A stretch of 16,267 bases of DNA from Bacteroidota bacterium (GTDB taxonomy: Bacteria > Bacteroidota > Ignavibacteria > UBA10030 > F1-140-MAGs086), in NCBI GenBank assembly GCA_005792205.1, contig SXSO01000102.1, forward strand, positions 1 to 16,267. The letters are read 5' to 3'. The notes beneath the pieces are model-generated. The model saw only the letters and a program-made list of their open reading frames with translations. It had not been told where the DNA came from and searched no databases. This document shows positions 8,106-15,242 of this stretch, piece by piece. The translations under genes were made by a program, and so were the position numbers. Position 1 is the stretch's first letter; each line of letters starts with the position of its first letter.

Positions 8106-9665
8106 ATGGAGATTTCTGTAATCATAGTAAATTACAATGTCTGTAGTTTTTTAGAACAAGCACTCAATTCATGTTTAAAAGCATCGCACAATGTTCAATG
8201 TGAAATTATAGTTGTAGATAATAATTCTGACGATGGAAGTTGTGAAATTGTGAAAGAAAAATTTCCAAGTGTTAAGTTAATCTGTAATGAAGAAAATTTT
8301 GGATTTGCAAAAGCCAACAATATTGCACTGAAAGAAGCAAAAGGAGAATTTATTTTACTTTTAAATCCCGATACTATTATTGAAGAAAATACATTTGATG
8401 TAATGATAAATTTTTTTCACAAAAATGAAGAAATTGGACTTGCTGGATGTAAAGTATTAAATCCCGATGGAACACTTCAACTTGCATGTAGAAGAAGTTT
8501 TCCGAGTCCGTGGGTTGCGTTTTCAAAAATTGTTGGACTTGCAAATTTTTTTCCGAACTCAAAATTTTTTTCAAAATATAATCTTACTTATCTCTCTTCT
8601 GAATCATCTTATGAAGTTGATGCAGTGAGTGGTTCATTCATGTTTTTTAGGAAAAAAGTTTATGAACAAGTTGGTGGATTAGACGAAGTTTTTTTTATGT
8701 ATGGAGAAGATTTAGATTTTTGTTATAGAGTAAAAAAAAATGGATGGAAAAATTTTTATGTTGCGGATACTCAAATTATTCATTTTAAAGGAGAAAGTAC
8801 AAAGAGAAGTTCAATTGATGAAATAAAGTTTTTTTATGAATCAATGGAAATTTTTGTAAGAAAACATTTTATGTTTCCATTTCTTGCAATTTTATTTTTG
8901 GAGATTGGAATTACACTTCGGTTGTGGTTTGCAATTTTAAATAGACATAGAAAAAATATTTCTTTTGCTTTGTGTGATGCGATGTTTTCTTCAATTTCAG
9001 TTTTTATTTCTGAATATTTTTATAGAGGAAAAATTTTTTCTTTTCCAAACTATGCATATCCAATAATTTATTTAGTTCCAATTATAGTTATTTTTTTTTC
9101 TGAATTGATTTTCAGAAAAATTTCTACGAAAAAAAAATTAGTTTATTTCTCAATTTTCTTTTCATATATATTTTTATCTGCACTAACTTTTTTTTTCAAA
9201 GAGTTTGCTTTCAGTAGAATTGTGATGTTGCTTTCAGGAATTTTTACAATTTTGTTCGCATTTGTTTTTAGATTTATTTATTTTACTTTAGATAAAAATG
9301 TGCAAAGCAAAAAAACATTGATTGTTGGTATCAGTGAAAATACAACTCAACTTATTTCAAAAATAGCTAACCAAAAAAAATACAATATTATTGGATTGAT
9401 TGATTTCAAACATACGAATATTGGCAAAAATATAAATGGAACTGAAATTGTAGGTTGTGTTGAAAATTTAGATAAAGTGATTTCAAAATTAAAAGTTGAA
9501 TCAATAATTTTTTCACAAGAGGCAATTTCTAATTCTGAAATTTTAAGTTTAATTTCTCAAAATAAAAATAAGAACATAAAATTTTTATTTGTTCCCAAAA
9601 ATCTTAACATGCTTGTTGGAAAGTCAATAGAAGACAGTTTGTATTCTATTTCCGATGATAAATAG
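8106..9665 (+). CDS. GT2 glycosyltransferase fused to membrane segment and PGT-type Rossmann domain
   Basis: A 519-residue protein with an unusual domain order. Residues 1-250 form a GT2 domain of the rhamnosyltransferase/WcaE-like type: SVIIVNYN (4-11), VVDNNSDDGS (36-45), LLNPDT (85-90), SGSFMFFRK (175-183) and YGEDLDFCYRV (199-209). Four or so hydrophobic segments follow (about 256-278, 315-336, 345-364, 370-393). Residues about 402-515 form a Rossmann-like domain (KTLIVGISENTTQ ... YNIIGLIDF ... EIVGCVENLDKVI) that parallels the domain preceding the catalytic part in the initiating phosphotransferase at 2272. The PGT catalytic domain is absent. The gene thus looks like a GT2 enzyme joined to the N-terminal half of a PGT. 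It ends in TAG at 9663, followed in frame by six codons and TAA. The acceptor is unknown. Confidence 0.85.
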   Translation: MEISVIIVNYNVCSFLEQALNSCLKASHNVQCEIIVVDNNSDDGSCEIVKEKFPSVKLICNEENFGFAKANNIALKEAKGEFILLLNPDTIIEENTFDVMINFFHKNEEIGLAGCKVLNPDGTLQLACRRSFPSPWVAFSKIVGLANFFPNSKFFSKYNLTYLSSESSYEVDAVSGSFMFFRKKVYEQVGGLDEVFFMYGEDLDFCYRVKKNGWKNFYVADTQIIHFKGESTKRSSIDEIKFFYESMEIFVRKHFMFPFLAILFLEIGITLRLWFAILNRHRKNISFALCDAMFSSISVFISEYFYRGKIFSFPNYAYPIIYLVPIIVIFFSELIFRKISTKKKLVYFSIFFSYIFLSALTFFFKEFAFSRIVMLLSGIFTILFAFVFRFIYFTLDKNVQSKKTLIVGISENTTQLISKIANQKKYNIIGLIDFKHTNIGKNINGTEIVGCVENLDKVISKLKVESIIFSQEAISNSEILSLISQNKNKNIKFLFVPKNLNMLVGKSIEDSLYSISDDK

Positions 9666-9706
9666 ACAAGTGAAAACAAAACTTAATTTTTATATTTCAA
9701 AAAAAA

Positions 9707-10675
9707 ATGTCAAAAATAATATTAGAGTTTGAAAAATCAATTTTAGATCTTGAACAAAAAATTAAGGAATTACAAGAAAATTCGAGTGAAGTTGATACGG
9801 GTTCTGTGATTCAACAACTTGAAAAAAAGTTGAATGAAGCAAAGAAAAGTTTGTATACAAGATTAACTCCGTGGCAAAAAGTTCAAATTGCAAGACATCC
9901 TGAAAGACCGTATACTTTGGATTATATTTCACTTATTACAAAAGATTTTGTTGAACTGCATGGAGATAGAGTTTATGCTGATGATAAAGCAATTGTTGGA
10001 GGGTTTGCAAAATTAATTGGTTTTGGAAAAGGAGATGGAAATAGTGTTATGTTTATTGGACATCAAAAAGGAAGAGATACAAAATCTAATTTATTCAGAA
10101 ATTTTGGAATGCCACAACCTTCGGGATATCGCAAAGCACTTCGTTTGATGAAGATTGCTGAAAAATTTAAAAAACCAATTGTAACTTTTCTTGACACTCC
10201 GGGAGCATATCCGGGACTTGAAGCAGAAGAAAGAGGGCAAGCAGAAGCAATTGCAAGAAATATTTTTGAAATGTCACATCTTCAAGTTCCAATTATTGTT
10301 GTAATTATTGGTGAAGGAGCAAGTGGTGGAGCATTGGGAATTGGAGTTGGAGACAAAATGTTGATGTTGGAAAATTCTTGGTACTCTGTGATTTCTCCTG
10401 AAAGTTGTTCAAGTATTTTGTGGAGAGGTTGGGAGTATAAGGAAAAAGCTGCAGAAGCATTAAAACTTACAGCTCCAGATTTATTGAGATTAAAAATAAT
10501 TGACAAAATTATTAAAGAACCGTTTGGAGGAGCTCACAATTCATATGAACAAACAGCGTAGTTTGTAAGAGAAGCACTTATAGAAGAACTTGAGAAACTT
10601 TCAAAACTATCTCCACAAAAGTTGATTGAAAAAAGGATTGAAAATTTTTCTAAAATGGGTTTTTGGGAAGAGTAA
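9707..10675 (+). pseudogene. accA: accA, acetyl-CoA carboxylase carboxyltransferase alpha subunit, interrupted by in-frame TAG
   Basis: AccA pairs with AccD to move the carboxyl group from carboxybiotin to acetyl-CoA, giving malonyl-CoA for fatty-acid synthesis. The start (MSKIILEFEKSILDLEQKI) matches the family N-terminus. The body carries TPWQKVQIARHPERP (54-68), FVELHGDR (81-88), FLDTPGAYPGLEAEERGQ (161-178), GEGASGGALGIGVGD (202-216) and SPESCSSILWR (230-240). At codon 285 (10559-10561) the frame meets TAG after EPFGGAHNSYEQTA. The same frame then continues FVREALIEELEKLSKL ... KMGFWEE to TAA at 10673-10675. This is recognisably the AccA C-terminal helix pair, and the combined 322 codons equal the family's usual length. 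As read with standard stops the product is 284 residues (9707-10561). It could be a recent nonsense mutation, a sequencing error, or readthrough. Function of the shortened form is uncertain. Confidence 0.88.
10559..10561 (+). other. In-frame amber codon within accA
   Basis: TAG lies between Ala284 and the remaining 37 conserved codons of accA. The context is GCG TAG TTT GTA. No frameshift or second stop occurs before TAA at 10673. Single-base neighbours include CAG, AAG, GAG, TGG and TTG, so one substitution would restore a full-length protein. Confidence 0.9.
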
Positions 10676-10677
10676 TT

Positions 10678-11088
10678 TTGATTTCAACAAAAACACAAAT
10701 AAGAATTAGATACGCAGATACTGATCAAATGAAAGTGGTTTATTATGCGAAGTATTTTGAATATTTTGAACAATCTCGTTCTGATTTACTTCGTTCAATA
10801 AAAATTCCATATTCTGAAATTGAGAAGAAGGGAATTTTACTTCCAGTAGTTGAAGCATTTGCGAAATATATTTCATCAGCAAAGTTTGACGATTTAATTG
10901 AAGTTGAATCCACTCTTTCTGAAATTCAAAACACCAAAATAAAAATTAACTACAAAATTTTAAAATTGGAAAATTCCAATTTAATTACAACGGGATATAC
11001 AGTTCATTGTTTTTTAGATTCAATTACAAAAAAAATTATTCGTGTTCCTCAATTTTTTTTAGAAACACTTTCACAAAATGTATTTTGA
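10678..11088 (+). CDS. YbgC-type acyl-CoA thioesterase (hotdog fold)
   Basis: A single-domain hotdog protein, about 136 residues from the TTG at 10678, in the YbgC/4-hydroxybenzoyl-CoA thioesterase family, which hydrolyses short acyl-CoA thioesters in the cytoplasm. The N-terminus shows RIRYADTDQMKVVYYAKYFE, which aligns with the family block containing the catalytic Asp; the position usually held by His after VVY is Tyr. EQSRSDLLR follows. No ATG exists near the start: an in-frame TAA lies at 10651. The TTG at 10678 sits two bases after the full-length accA stop, with GGGAAGAG at 10665-10672 as a possible ribosome-binding site. A TTG at 10663 is the other choice, giving 141 residues. The gene overlaps nadC by 11 bases. 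The natural substrate is unknown. Confidence 0.8.
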   Translation: MISTKTQIRIRYADTDQMKVVYYAKYFEYFEQSRSDLLRSIKIPYSEIEKKGILLPVVEAFAKYISSAKFDDLIEVESTLSEIQNTKIKINYKILKLENSNLITTGYTVHCFLDSITKKIIRVPQFFLETLSQNVF

Positions 11089-11926
11089 TAATCAAAGTAG
11101 AATTGTAGAACAATCTTTACTTGAAGATATTGGAAGTGGTGATATCACAACTCAATCTTTGATTGATGAATCTTTGAAAGGAAAAGCAAAAATTTATTTC
11201 AAAGAAGATGGAATATTATCAGGAATTGAAATTGCTCAACTTGTATTTCAAACTTTGGACGATGAAATTTTATTCAAAAGTTTTTTTCAAGATGGAGATA
11301 AAATAAATTCTAAACAAATTATCGCTGAAATTAATGGAAAAATTTCTACGATTTTAAAAGGTGAAAGAACCGCATTAAATTTTTTACAACGAATGTGTGG
11401 AATTGCAACACTTACAAATCAGTTTGTAGAGATTATCAAAAATTACCCCGCCAAAATTACAGATACACGTAAAACTGTTCCACAACTTCGTCTTTTTGAT
11501 AAACTTGCTGTAAAACATGGTAGAGGAATAAATCATCGTTTTGGACTTGATGATATGGTTTTGATAAAAGATAATCATATTGCAATTTGCGGAAGTGTTT
11601 CAAACGCAATTGAAAAATGTGTGAAATATCTTTCTAAAATAAATTTAAAATTAAAAATTGAAGTTGAAGTAAAAAGTATTTCAGAAGTTTATGAAGCATT
11701 AAAATATAAAAATGAAATTGATAGAATTATGTTGGATAATTTTTCAATTTCTGAAATGGAAAAAGCAGTTGAGATAATTTCAAATCAAGTAGAGGTTGAA
11801 GCAAGTGGAAATGTTTCGTTGGAAAATGTAAATGAAATTGCAAATACAAAAGTTGATTTTATTTCAATTGGCAAACTCACACATTCAGTAAAAGCAATTG
11901 ATATTTCATTAGAAATTGATGTTTGA
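11078..11926 (+). CDS. nadC: Nicotinate-nucleotide pyrophosphorylase (carboxylating)
   Basis: Converts quinolinate and PRPP to nicotinate mononucleotide, CO2 and pyrophosphate in de novo NAD synthesis. At 282 residues it is normal length. N-terminal domain: EDIGSGDITTQSL (16-28), ILSGIEIA and GERTALNFLQRMCGIAT (95-111). Barrel domain: TDTRKTVPQLR (128-138), NHRFGLDDMVLIKDNH (152-167), IEVEVKS (194-200), MLDNFS (218-223), EASGNVSLENV (241-251) and SIGKLTHSVKA (263-273). These cover the PRPP and quinolinate binding residues. The usual GGG/GGx loop before NHR reads GRG here. The gene overlaps the thioesterase upstream and the flippase downstream, so it is likely cotranscribed. No nadA or nadB is in the window. 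Confidence 0.95.
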   Translation: MYFDNQSRIVEQSLLEDIGSGDITTQSLIDESLKGKAKIYFKEDGILSGIEIAQLVFQTLDDEILFKSFFQDGDKINSKQIIAEINGKISTILKGERTALNFLQRMCGIATLTNQFVEIIKNYPAKITDTRKTVPQLRLFDKLAVKHGRGINHRFGLDDMVLIKDNHIAICGSVSNAIEKCVKYLSKINLKLKIEVEVKSISEVYEALKYKNEIDRIMLDNFSISEMEKAVEIISNQVEVEASGNVSLENVNEIANTKVDFISIGKLTHSVKAIDISLEIDV

Positions 11927-13364
11927 AAAAATTAAAACACTTGCAACAGATACTTTAACTTATGGAATAAGTACAGTTGTAAGTCGCTTTTTGACATTTC
12001 TTTTAGTTCCATTCTATACCAATATATTACGTCCAGAAGATTATGGAATTGTAGCATATTTTTATTCGTTGATTGCATTTTTGACAATTGTTTATGGATA
12101 TGGAATGGAATCGGCATTTTTTAGATTTTATTCATCACTTGAAATTGGAGACAAAAAAGAAAATTTTTCAACACCATTTATTTCGCTTTTTATTTCGTCG
12201 TTTTTCGTTTCAATTTTAATTACAATTTTTTCAGATGAGTTAGCAACGTTTACTCAAATAAAAAAAAACGCAAATGAAATAATAATTTATTCTTCATGGA
12301 TTTTATTTTTTGATACAGTTGCTTTTATTCCATTTGGATATTTGCGAATGGAGAGAAAATCTAAACAATTTGCTTTCCTAAAATTTTTAAATGTATTGAT
12401 AAATGTTGTTTTAAATGTGATTTTATTGCATTATTTTAAATTTGGAATTGTTGGAGTTTTTTTGAGTGGATTGATTTCTTCATTAGTTACAATTTTATTT
12501 TTGATTTCCATTATTTTGAAAAATTTTATTTTTTCATTTAATAAAAAACTATTTAAAAAACTGTTTAAGTTTGCAATTCCATATTTACCATCAGGACTTG
12601 CAATGATGGCAATTCAAGTGATTGATAGACCAATTTTACTTTATCTAACAGATGAAAAAACAGTTGGAGTTTATCAAGCAAATTATCGTTTGGGAATTGT
12701 GATGATGCTATTTGTATCAATGTTTGATATGGCGTGGAGACCATTTTTTCTCACTCATTCAAAGGATGAAAATGCAAAGAAAATGTTCTCAAAAATATTC
12801 ACATATTTTTGTTTGATAGCATCGGTGGTTTTTTTAACCGTTAGTTTATTTATTGAAGACATTGTAAAGATTCAAGTTGGAAGTTTTTATTTTTTGCATC
12901 CAAATTATTGGAGTGGATTAAACATTGTTCCAATTGTTTTGCTTTCGTATGTGTTTTTAGGAATGTATAATAATTTTATAGCAGGAATTTATATTGAAAA
13001 AAAAACAAGTTGGTTACCAATAATTTCCTTAATTGGTGGAATTGCAAATGTTCTTTTCAATTTTATATTGATTCCTGAATCGAAGGGATTTGGTGCAGCA
13101 GTTTCAACTTTGATAAGTTATTTCTTAATTGCAATTTCGACTTACTTTATTTCACAAAAATTTTATTCAATTAAATTTGAAACTTCTAAAATTGTAAGAA
13201 TATTTTTAATCACATTCTTTATTTATTTTATTTCAATTTATTTTCAAGGAACAATTTTTGTAAAACTATTTTACTTTATTTTATTTTTGAGTTTGCTTTT
13301 GGTTTTTAAAATTTTTGAGAGAGAAGTTAATATGTTTAAAGATATTTTGAAAAGTATTTTGTGA
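11919..13364 (+). CDS. Wzx-type polysaccharide flippase (MATE/MOP superfamily)
   Basis: A 481-residue inner-membrane protein with about 12-14 hydrophobic segments, the expected size and topology for oligosaccharide flippases that move undecaprenyl-linked repeat units to the periplasm. The opening (LTYGISTVVSRFLTFLLVPFYTN, then RPEDYGIVAYFYSLIAF) is the classic N-terminal block of this family. Further family-like stretches are AIPYLPSGLAMMAIQVIDRPIL and the central YQANYRLGIVMMLFVSMFDMAWRPFF. The ATG at 11919 is preferred over a TTG immediately upstream. It overlaps the end of nadC by eight bases. This is the flippase expected to serve the polysaccharide genes at 157-9665, although three metabolic genes separate it from them. 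Transport substrate is inferred from context only. Confidence 0.88.
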   Translation: MFEKIKTLATDTLTYGISTVVSRFLTFLLVPFYTNILRPEDYGIVAYFYSLIAFLTIVYGYGMESAFFRFYSSLEIGDKKENFSTPFISLFISSFFVSILITIFSDELATFTQIKKNANEIIIYSSWILFFDTVAFIPFGYLRMERKSKQFAFLKFLNVLINVVLNVILLHYFKFGIVGVFLSGLISSLVTILFLISIILKNFIFSFNKKLFKKLFKFAIPYLPSGLAMMAIQVIDRPILLYLTDEKTVGVYQANYRLGIVMMLFVSMFDMAWRPFFLTHSKDENAKKMFSKIFTYFCLIASVVFLTVSLFIEDIVKIQVGSFYFLHPNYWSGLNIVPIVLLSYVFLGMYNNFIAGIYIEKKTSWLPIISLIGGIANVLFNFILIPESKGFGAAVSTLISYFLIAISTYFISQKFYSIKFETSKIVRIFLITFFIYFISIYFQGTIFVKLFYFILFLSLLLVFKIFEREVNMFKDILKSIL

Positions 13365-13388
13365 AATAAAAAATTATAAGTAAATTTA
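13358..13388 (+). promoter_or_regulatory. Possible Bacteroidota-type promoter for rplM-rpsI
   Basis: TTTG at 13358-13361 is followed after 19 bases by TAAATTTA (13381-13388). This matches the Bacteroidota housekeeping consensus TTTG-N19-TAnnTTTG except for the final base. It would start transcription near 13395 and leave a leader of roughly 35-40 bases before rplM. The -33 element lies inside the end of the flippase gene. In AT-rich DNA such matches occur by chance, so confidence is low. Confidence 0.3.
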
Positions 13389-13419
13389 CCGACAAATTTT
13401 TTAAATTTAATCACATTTC

Positions 13420-13426
13420 GGAGAAA
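13420..13426 (+). promoter_or_regulatory. Shine-Dalgarno sequence of rplM
   Basis: GGAGAAA lies eight bases (after GGAG) upstream of the GTG at 13432. It is one of the few clear ribosome-binding sites in the window and supports the GTG as the rplM start. Confidence 0.6.
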
Positions 13427-13431
13427 ATCAA

Positions 13432-13875
13432 GTGTCTTTAGTCAAGAAAACAACTTATTTTTTAAAAAACGAAGAGATTCCAAGAAAATGGTATGTTGTG
13501 GATGCAACAAATCAAACACTAGGAAGATTAGCAAGTAATGTTGCAAAAGTTCTTCGTGGAAAACATAAATCAGTTTTTACACCAAACGTAGATTCAGGAG
13601 ATTATGTTGTCGTTATAAACGCTGAAAAAGTAAAACTTGCAAGCAAACGATTATCATATAAAACATATTTTAGATATACAGGATATCCCGGTGGAGCTCG
13701 TATTGATAAAGTTTCTGATGTTTTAAAAGAGAAACCAGAAAAAGTATTAGAACATGCTATCAAAGGAATGATTCCACATAATAAACTTGGAAAACAAGTT
13801 GGAATGAAATTGAAAATATACAAAGGTGAGAATCATCCACATATTGCACAACAACCAGAATCATTACAATTTTAA
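13432..13875 (+). CDS. rplM: Large ribosomal subunit protein uL13
   Basis: A 147-residue ribosomal protein that binds 23S rRNA early in 50S assembly. Family blocks run the full length: RKWYVVDATNQTLGRLAS (19-36), VLRGKHKSVFTPNVDSGDY (40-58), VVINAEKV, YFRYTGYPGG (75-84), AIKGMIPHNKLG (109-120) and YKGENHPHIAQQPE (130-143). Translation starts at GTG, supported by the GGAG upstream and because no ATG lies nearby. It is followed after five bases by rpsI, the conserved rplM-rpsI pair. It has a short N-terminal extension (about 10 residues) before the core, as in many Bacteroidota/Chlorobiota proteins. In E. coli this operon is autoregulated; nothing here shows that directly. Confidence 0.97.
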   Translation: MSLVKKTTYFLKNEEIPRKWYVVDATNQTLGRLASNVAKVLRGKHKSVFTPNVDSGDYVVVINAEKVKLASKRLSYKTYFRYTGYPGGARIDKVSDVLKEKPEKVLEHAIKGMIPHNKLGKQVGMKLKIYKGENHPHIAQQPESLQF

Positions 13876-13880
13876 GATTT

Positions 13881-14267
13881 ATGAAGAATGAAATTTTCGT
13901 AGGAAGAAGAAAAACATCAGTAGCAAGAGTTTACTTGAATGAAGGAAATGGAGAAATTCTTGTAAATAAAAAACCAATTGATAAATATTTTTCACTTGAA
14001 ATACATAAACAAAAGTTAAATTTTCCTTTTGTTGTTACAGAAACAATAGGAAAGTATAATGTCTATGTAAATATTCAAGGAGGAGGAGTTACTGGACAAT
14101 CTGAAGCAGCACAACTTGCAATTGCTCGTGCTCTTTCTGCAACTGATGAATCATTGAAATCTAAACTTCGCTCTGCAAACCTATTGACTCGTGATTCACG
14201 AATGGTTGAAAGAAAAAAATATGGACAACCGGGAGCAAGAAAAAAGTTTCAATTTTCAAAACGATAA
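13881..14267 (+). CDS. rpsI: Small ribosomal subunit protein uS9
   Basis: A 128-residue protein of the 30S head whose basic C-terminal tail reaches the P-site tRNA. Visible family blocks: FVGRRKTSVARVYL (6-19), GNGEILVNKKPIDKYF (23-38), VNIQGGGVTGQSEAAQLAIARAL (63-85), LLTRDSRMVERKKYGQPGARKKFQFSKR at the end, including the conserved terminal Ser-Lys-Arg. The ATG start follows rplM by five bases, so the two are translated from one message. Length and all conserved blocks are normal. After its TAA comes a 135-base gap before rpsB. Confidence 0.97.
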   Translation: MKNEIFVGRRKTSVARVYLNEGNGEILVNKKPIDKYFSLEIHKQKLNFPFVVTETIGKYNVYVNIQGGGVTGQSEAAQLAIARALSATDESLKSKLRSANLLTRDSRMVERKKYGQPGARKKFQFSKR

Positions 14268-14402
14268 GTTTTTCCAAAAACACATATACTTATTTTTTTT
14301 TGAGAGTGTTTCATTTGTTCAAAATGGAATTTCAAAAATAGCGATTAAGTATAGAGGTCTGAATTAAAACAGAATTAACTAAACATTAAACCCCCAAAAA
14401 AT
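14268..14402 (+). promoter_or_regulatory. rpsI-rpsB intergenic region, probable rpsB promoter/leader
   Basis: This is the longest non-coding gap in the window (135 bases). It opens with GTTTTTCCAAAAAC (14268-14281), a small inverted repeat, and a run of nine T at 14293-14301, too far from the repeat for a standard intrinsic terminator. A TATAGA at 14350-14355 could act as a -10 element but has no good -35 partner. TCTG/CAGA (14359-14374) form a four-base inverted repeat. The region ends in CCCCC followed by an A-rich stretch just before the ATG, with no Shine-Dalgarno sequence. Location suggests a promoter and perhaps an S2-responsive leader; neither is proved. Confidence 0.35.
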
Positions 14403-15239
14403 ATGCCAAGAGTAGATATAAATGAGTTACTTGCTGCTGGATGTCATTTCGGCCACATAACTCGACGATGGAACCCAAAAATGAAACCCTACATTTTTGG
14501 TGAAAAAAATGGAATTCACATTTTAGATTTAAGAAAAACACAATCTTTACTTGATGTTGCTTATGATGAAATTGTAAAAATTGCAAGCGAAGGTAAACGT
14601 GTACTTTTTGTTGGAACAAAAAGACAAGGAAAAGCAATTATGCAAGCAGAAGCAACACGATGCAATGAGTTTTTTGTTGTAGAAAGATGGCTTGGTGGAT
14701 TGCTTACCAATTTTGTTACAATTCGTAAAAGTGTAAAACGTTTGAGCAACATTGTAAAAATGGAAACAGACGGAACATTTGATAAACTTACAAAGAAAGA
14801 AAAACTTTTTTTGTTGCGTGAAAAAGCAAAACTTGAAAATGTTTTATTGGGAATTATTGAGATGAGTAAAATTCCAGGAGCATTATTTTTAGTTGATACA
14901 AAAAGAGAAAATATTGCTGTCAAAGAAGCGAAACGTCTTGGAATTCCAGTTTTTGCTATTGTGGATTCAAATTGTGATCCTGATGATATTGATTTTCCAA
15001 TTCCAGCAAATGATGATGCTACAAAATCAATTCAACTAATTGCAGAATTTATTGCAGATTCTGTTGTGGAAGGAAAAGAAATTCGTTCTGCAAAATTAGC
15101 TCAAGAAGCATCAGAAAAAATGGAAAGCCAGTTTAAAGAAGAAAAAGATAGTTCTTCTTCTGAAGGAAAAAATGACGAAAAAAAATCAAGACGTAAAAAA
15201 TTTGTTAGAAAACAAACAACAGATAAAACTGAAAATTAG
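14403..15239 (+). CDS. rpsB: Small ribosomal subunit protein uS2
   Basis: A 278-residue 30S protein. The N-terminus shows INELLAAGCHFGHITRRWNPKMKPYIFG, followed by NGIHILDLRKTQ, VLFVGTKRQGK, VVERWLGGLLTNFVTI and PGALFLVDTKRE; PVFAIVDSNCDPDDIDFPIPANDDATKSI ends the core with the conserved AIVDTNCDP-type block. After about residue 240 comes a highly charged tail (acidic/Ser, then SRRKKFVRKQ), which makes the protein longer than the common 230-260 residues. The gene lacks a Shine-Dalgarno sequence; the A-rich stretch upstream is typical of Bacteroidota-like genes. It ends in TAG three bases before tsf, in the same frame. Confidence 0.96.
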   Translation: MPRVDINELLAAGCHFGHITRRWNPKMKPYIFGEKNGIHILDLRKTQSLLDVAYDEIVKIASEGKRVLFVGTKRQGKAIMQAEATRCNEFFVVERWLGGLLTNFVTIRKSVKRLSNIVKMETDGTFDKLTKKEKLFLLREKAKLENVLLGIIEMSKIPGALFLVDTKRENIAVKEAKRLGIPVFAIVDSNCDPDDIDFPIPANDDATKSIQLIAEFIADSVVEGKEIRSAKLAQEASEKMESQFKEEKDSSSSEGKNDEKKSRRKKFVRKQTTDKTEN

Positions 15240-15242
15240 AAT

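Noticed and set aside
9666..9706. Promoter between the GT2 fusion gene and accA
   Set aside because: The 41-base gap is AT-rich with a TAATTTTT element but no TTTG at suitable spacing and no -35-like hexamer.
10559..10561. Genome-wide reassignment of TAG to an amino acid
   Set aside because: rpsB and the GT2 fusion gene end in TAG at expected positions, and decoding the rpsB TAG would fuse S2 to EF-Ts.
14268..14301. Intrinsic terminator after rpsI
   Set aside because: The inverted repeat GTTTTTCCAAAAAC is AT-only apart from its ends and loop, and the T run lies 11 bases further on, so a stable terminator hairpin is unlikely.
278..14923. Open frames on the - strand, including a 120-codon one at 14561-14923
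   Set aside because: All lie opposite strongly recognised + strand genes and their translations show no family motifs or plausible start contexts.
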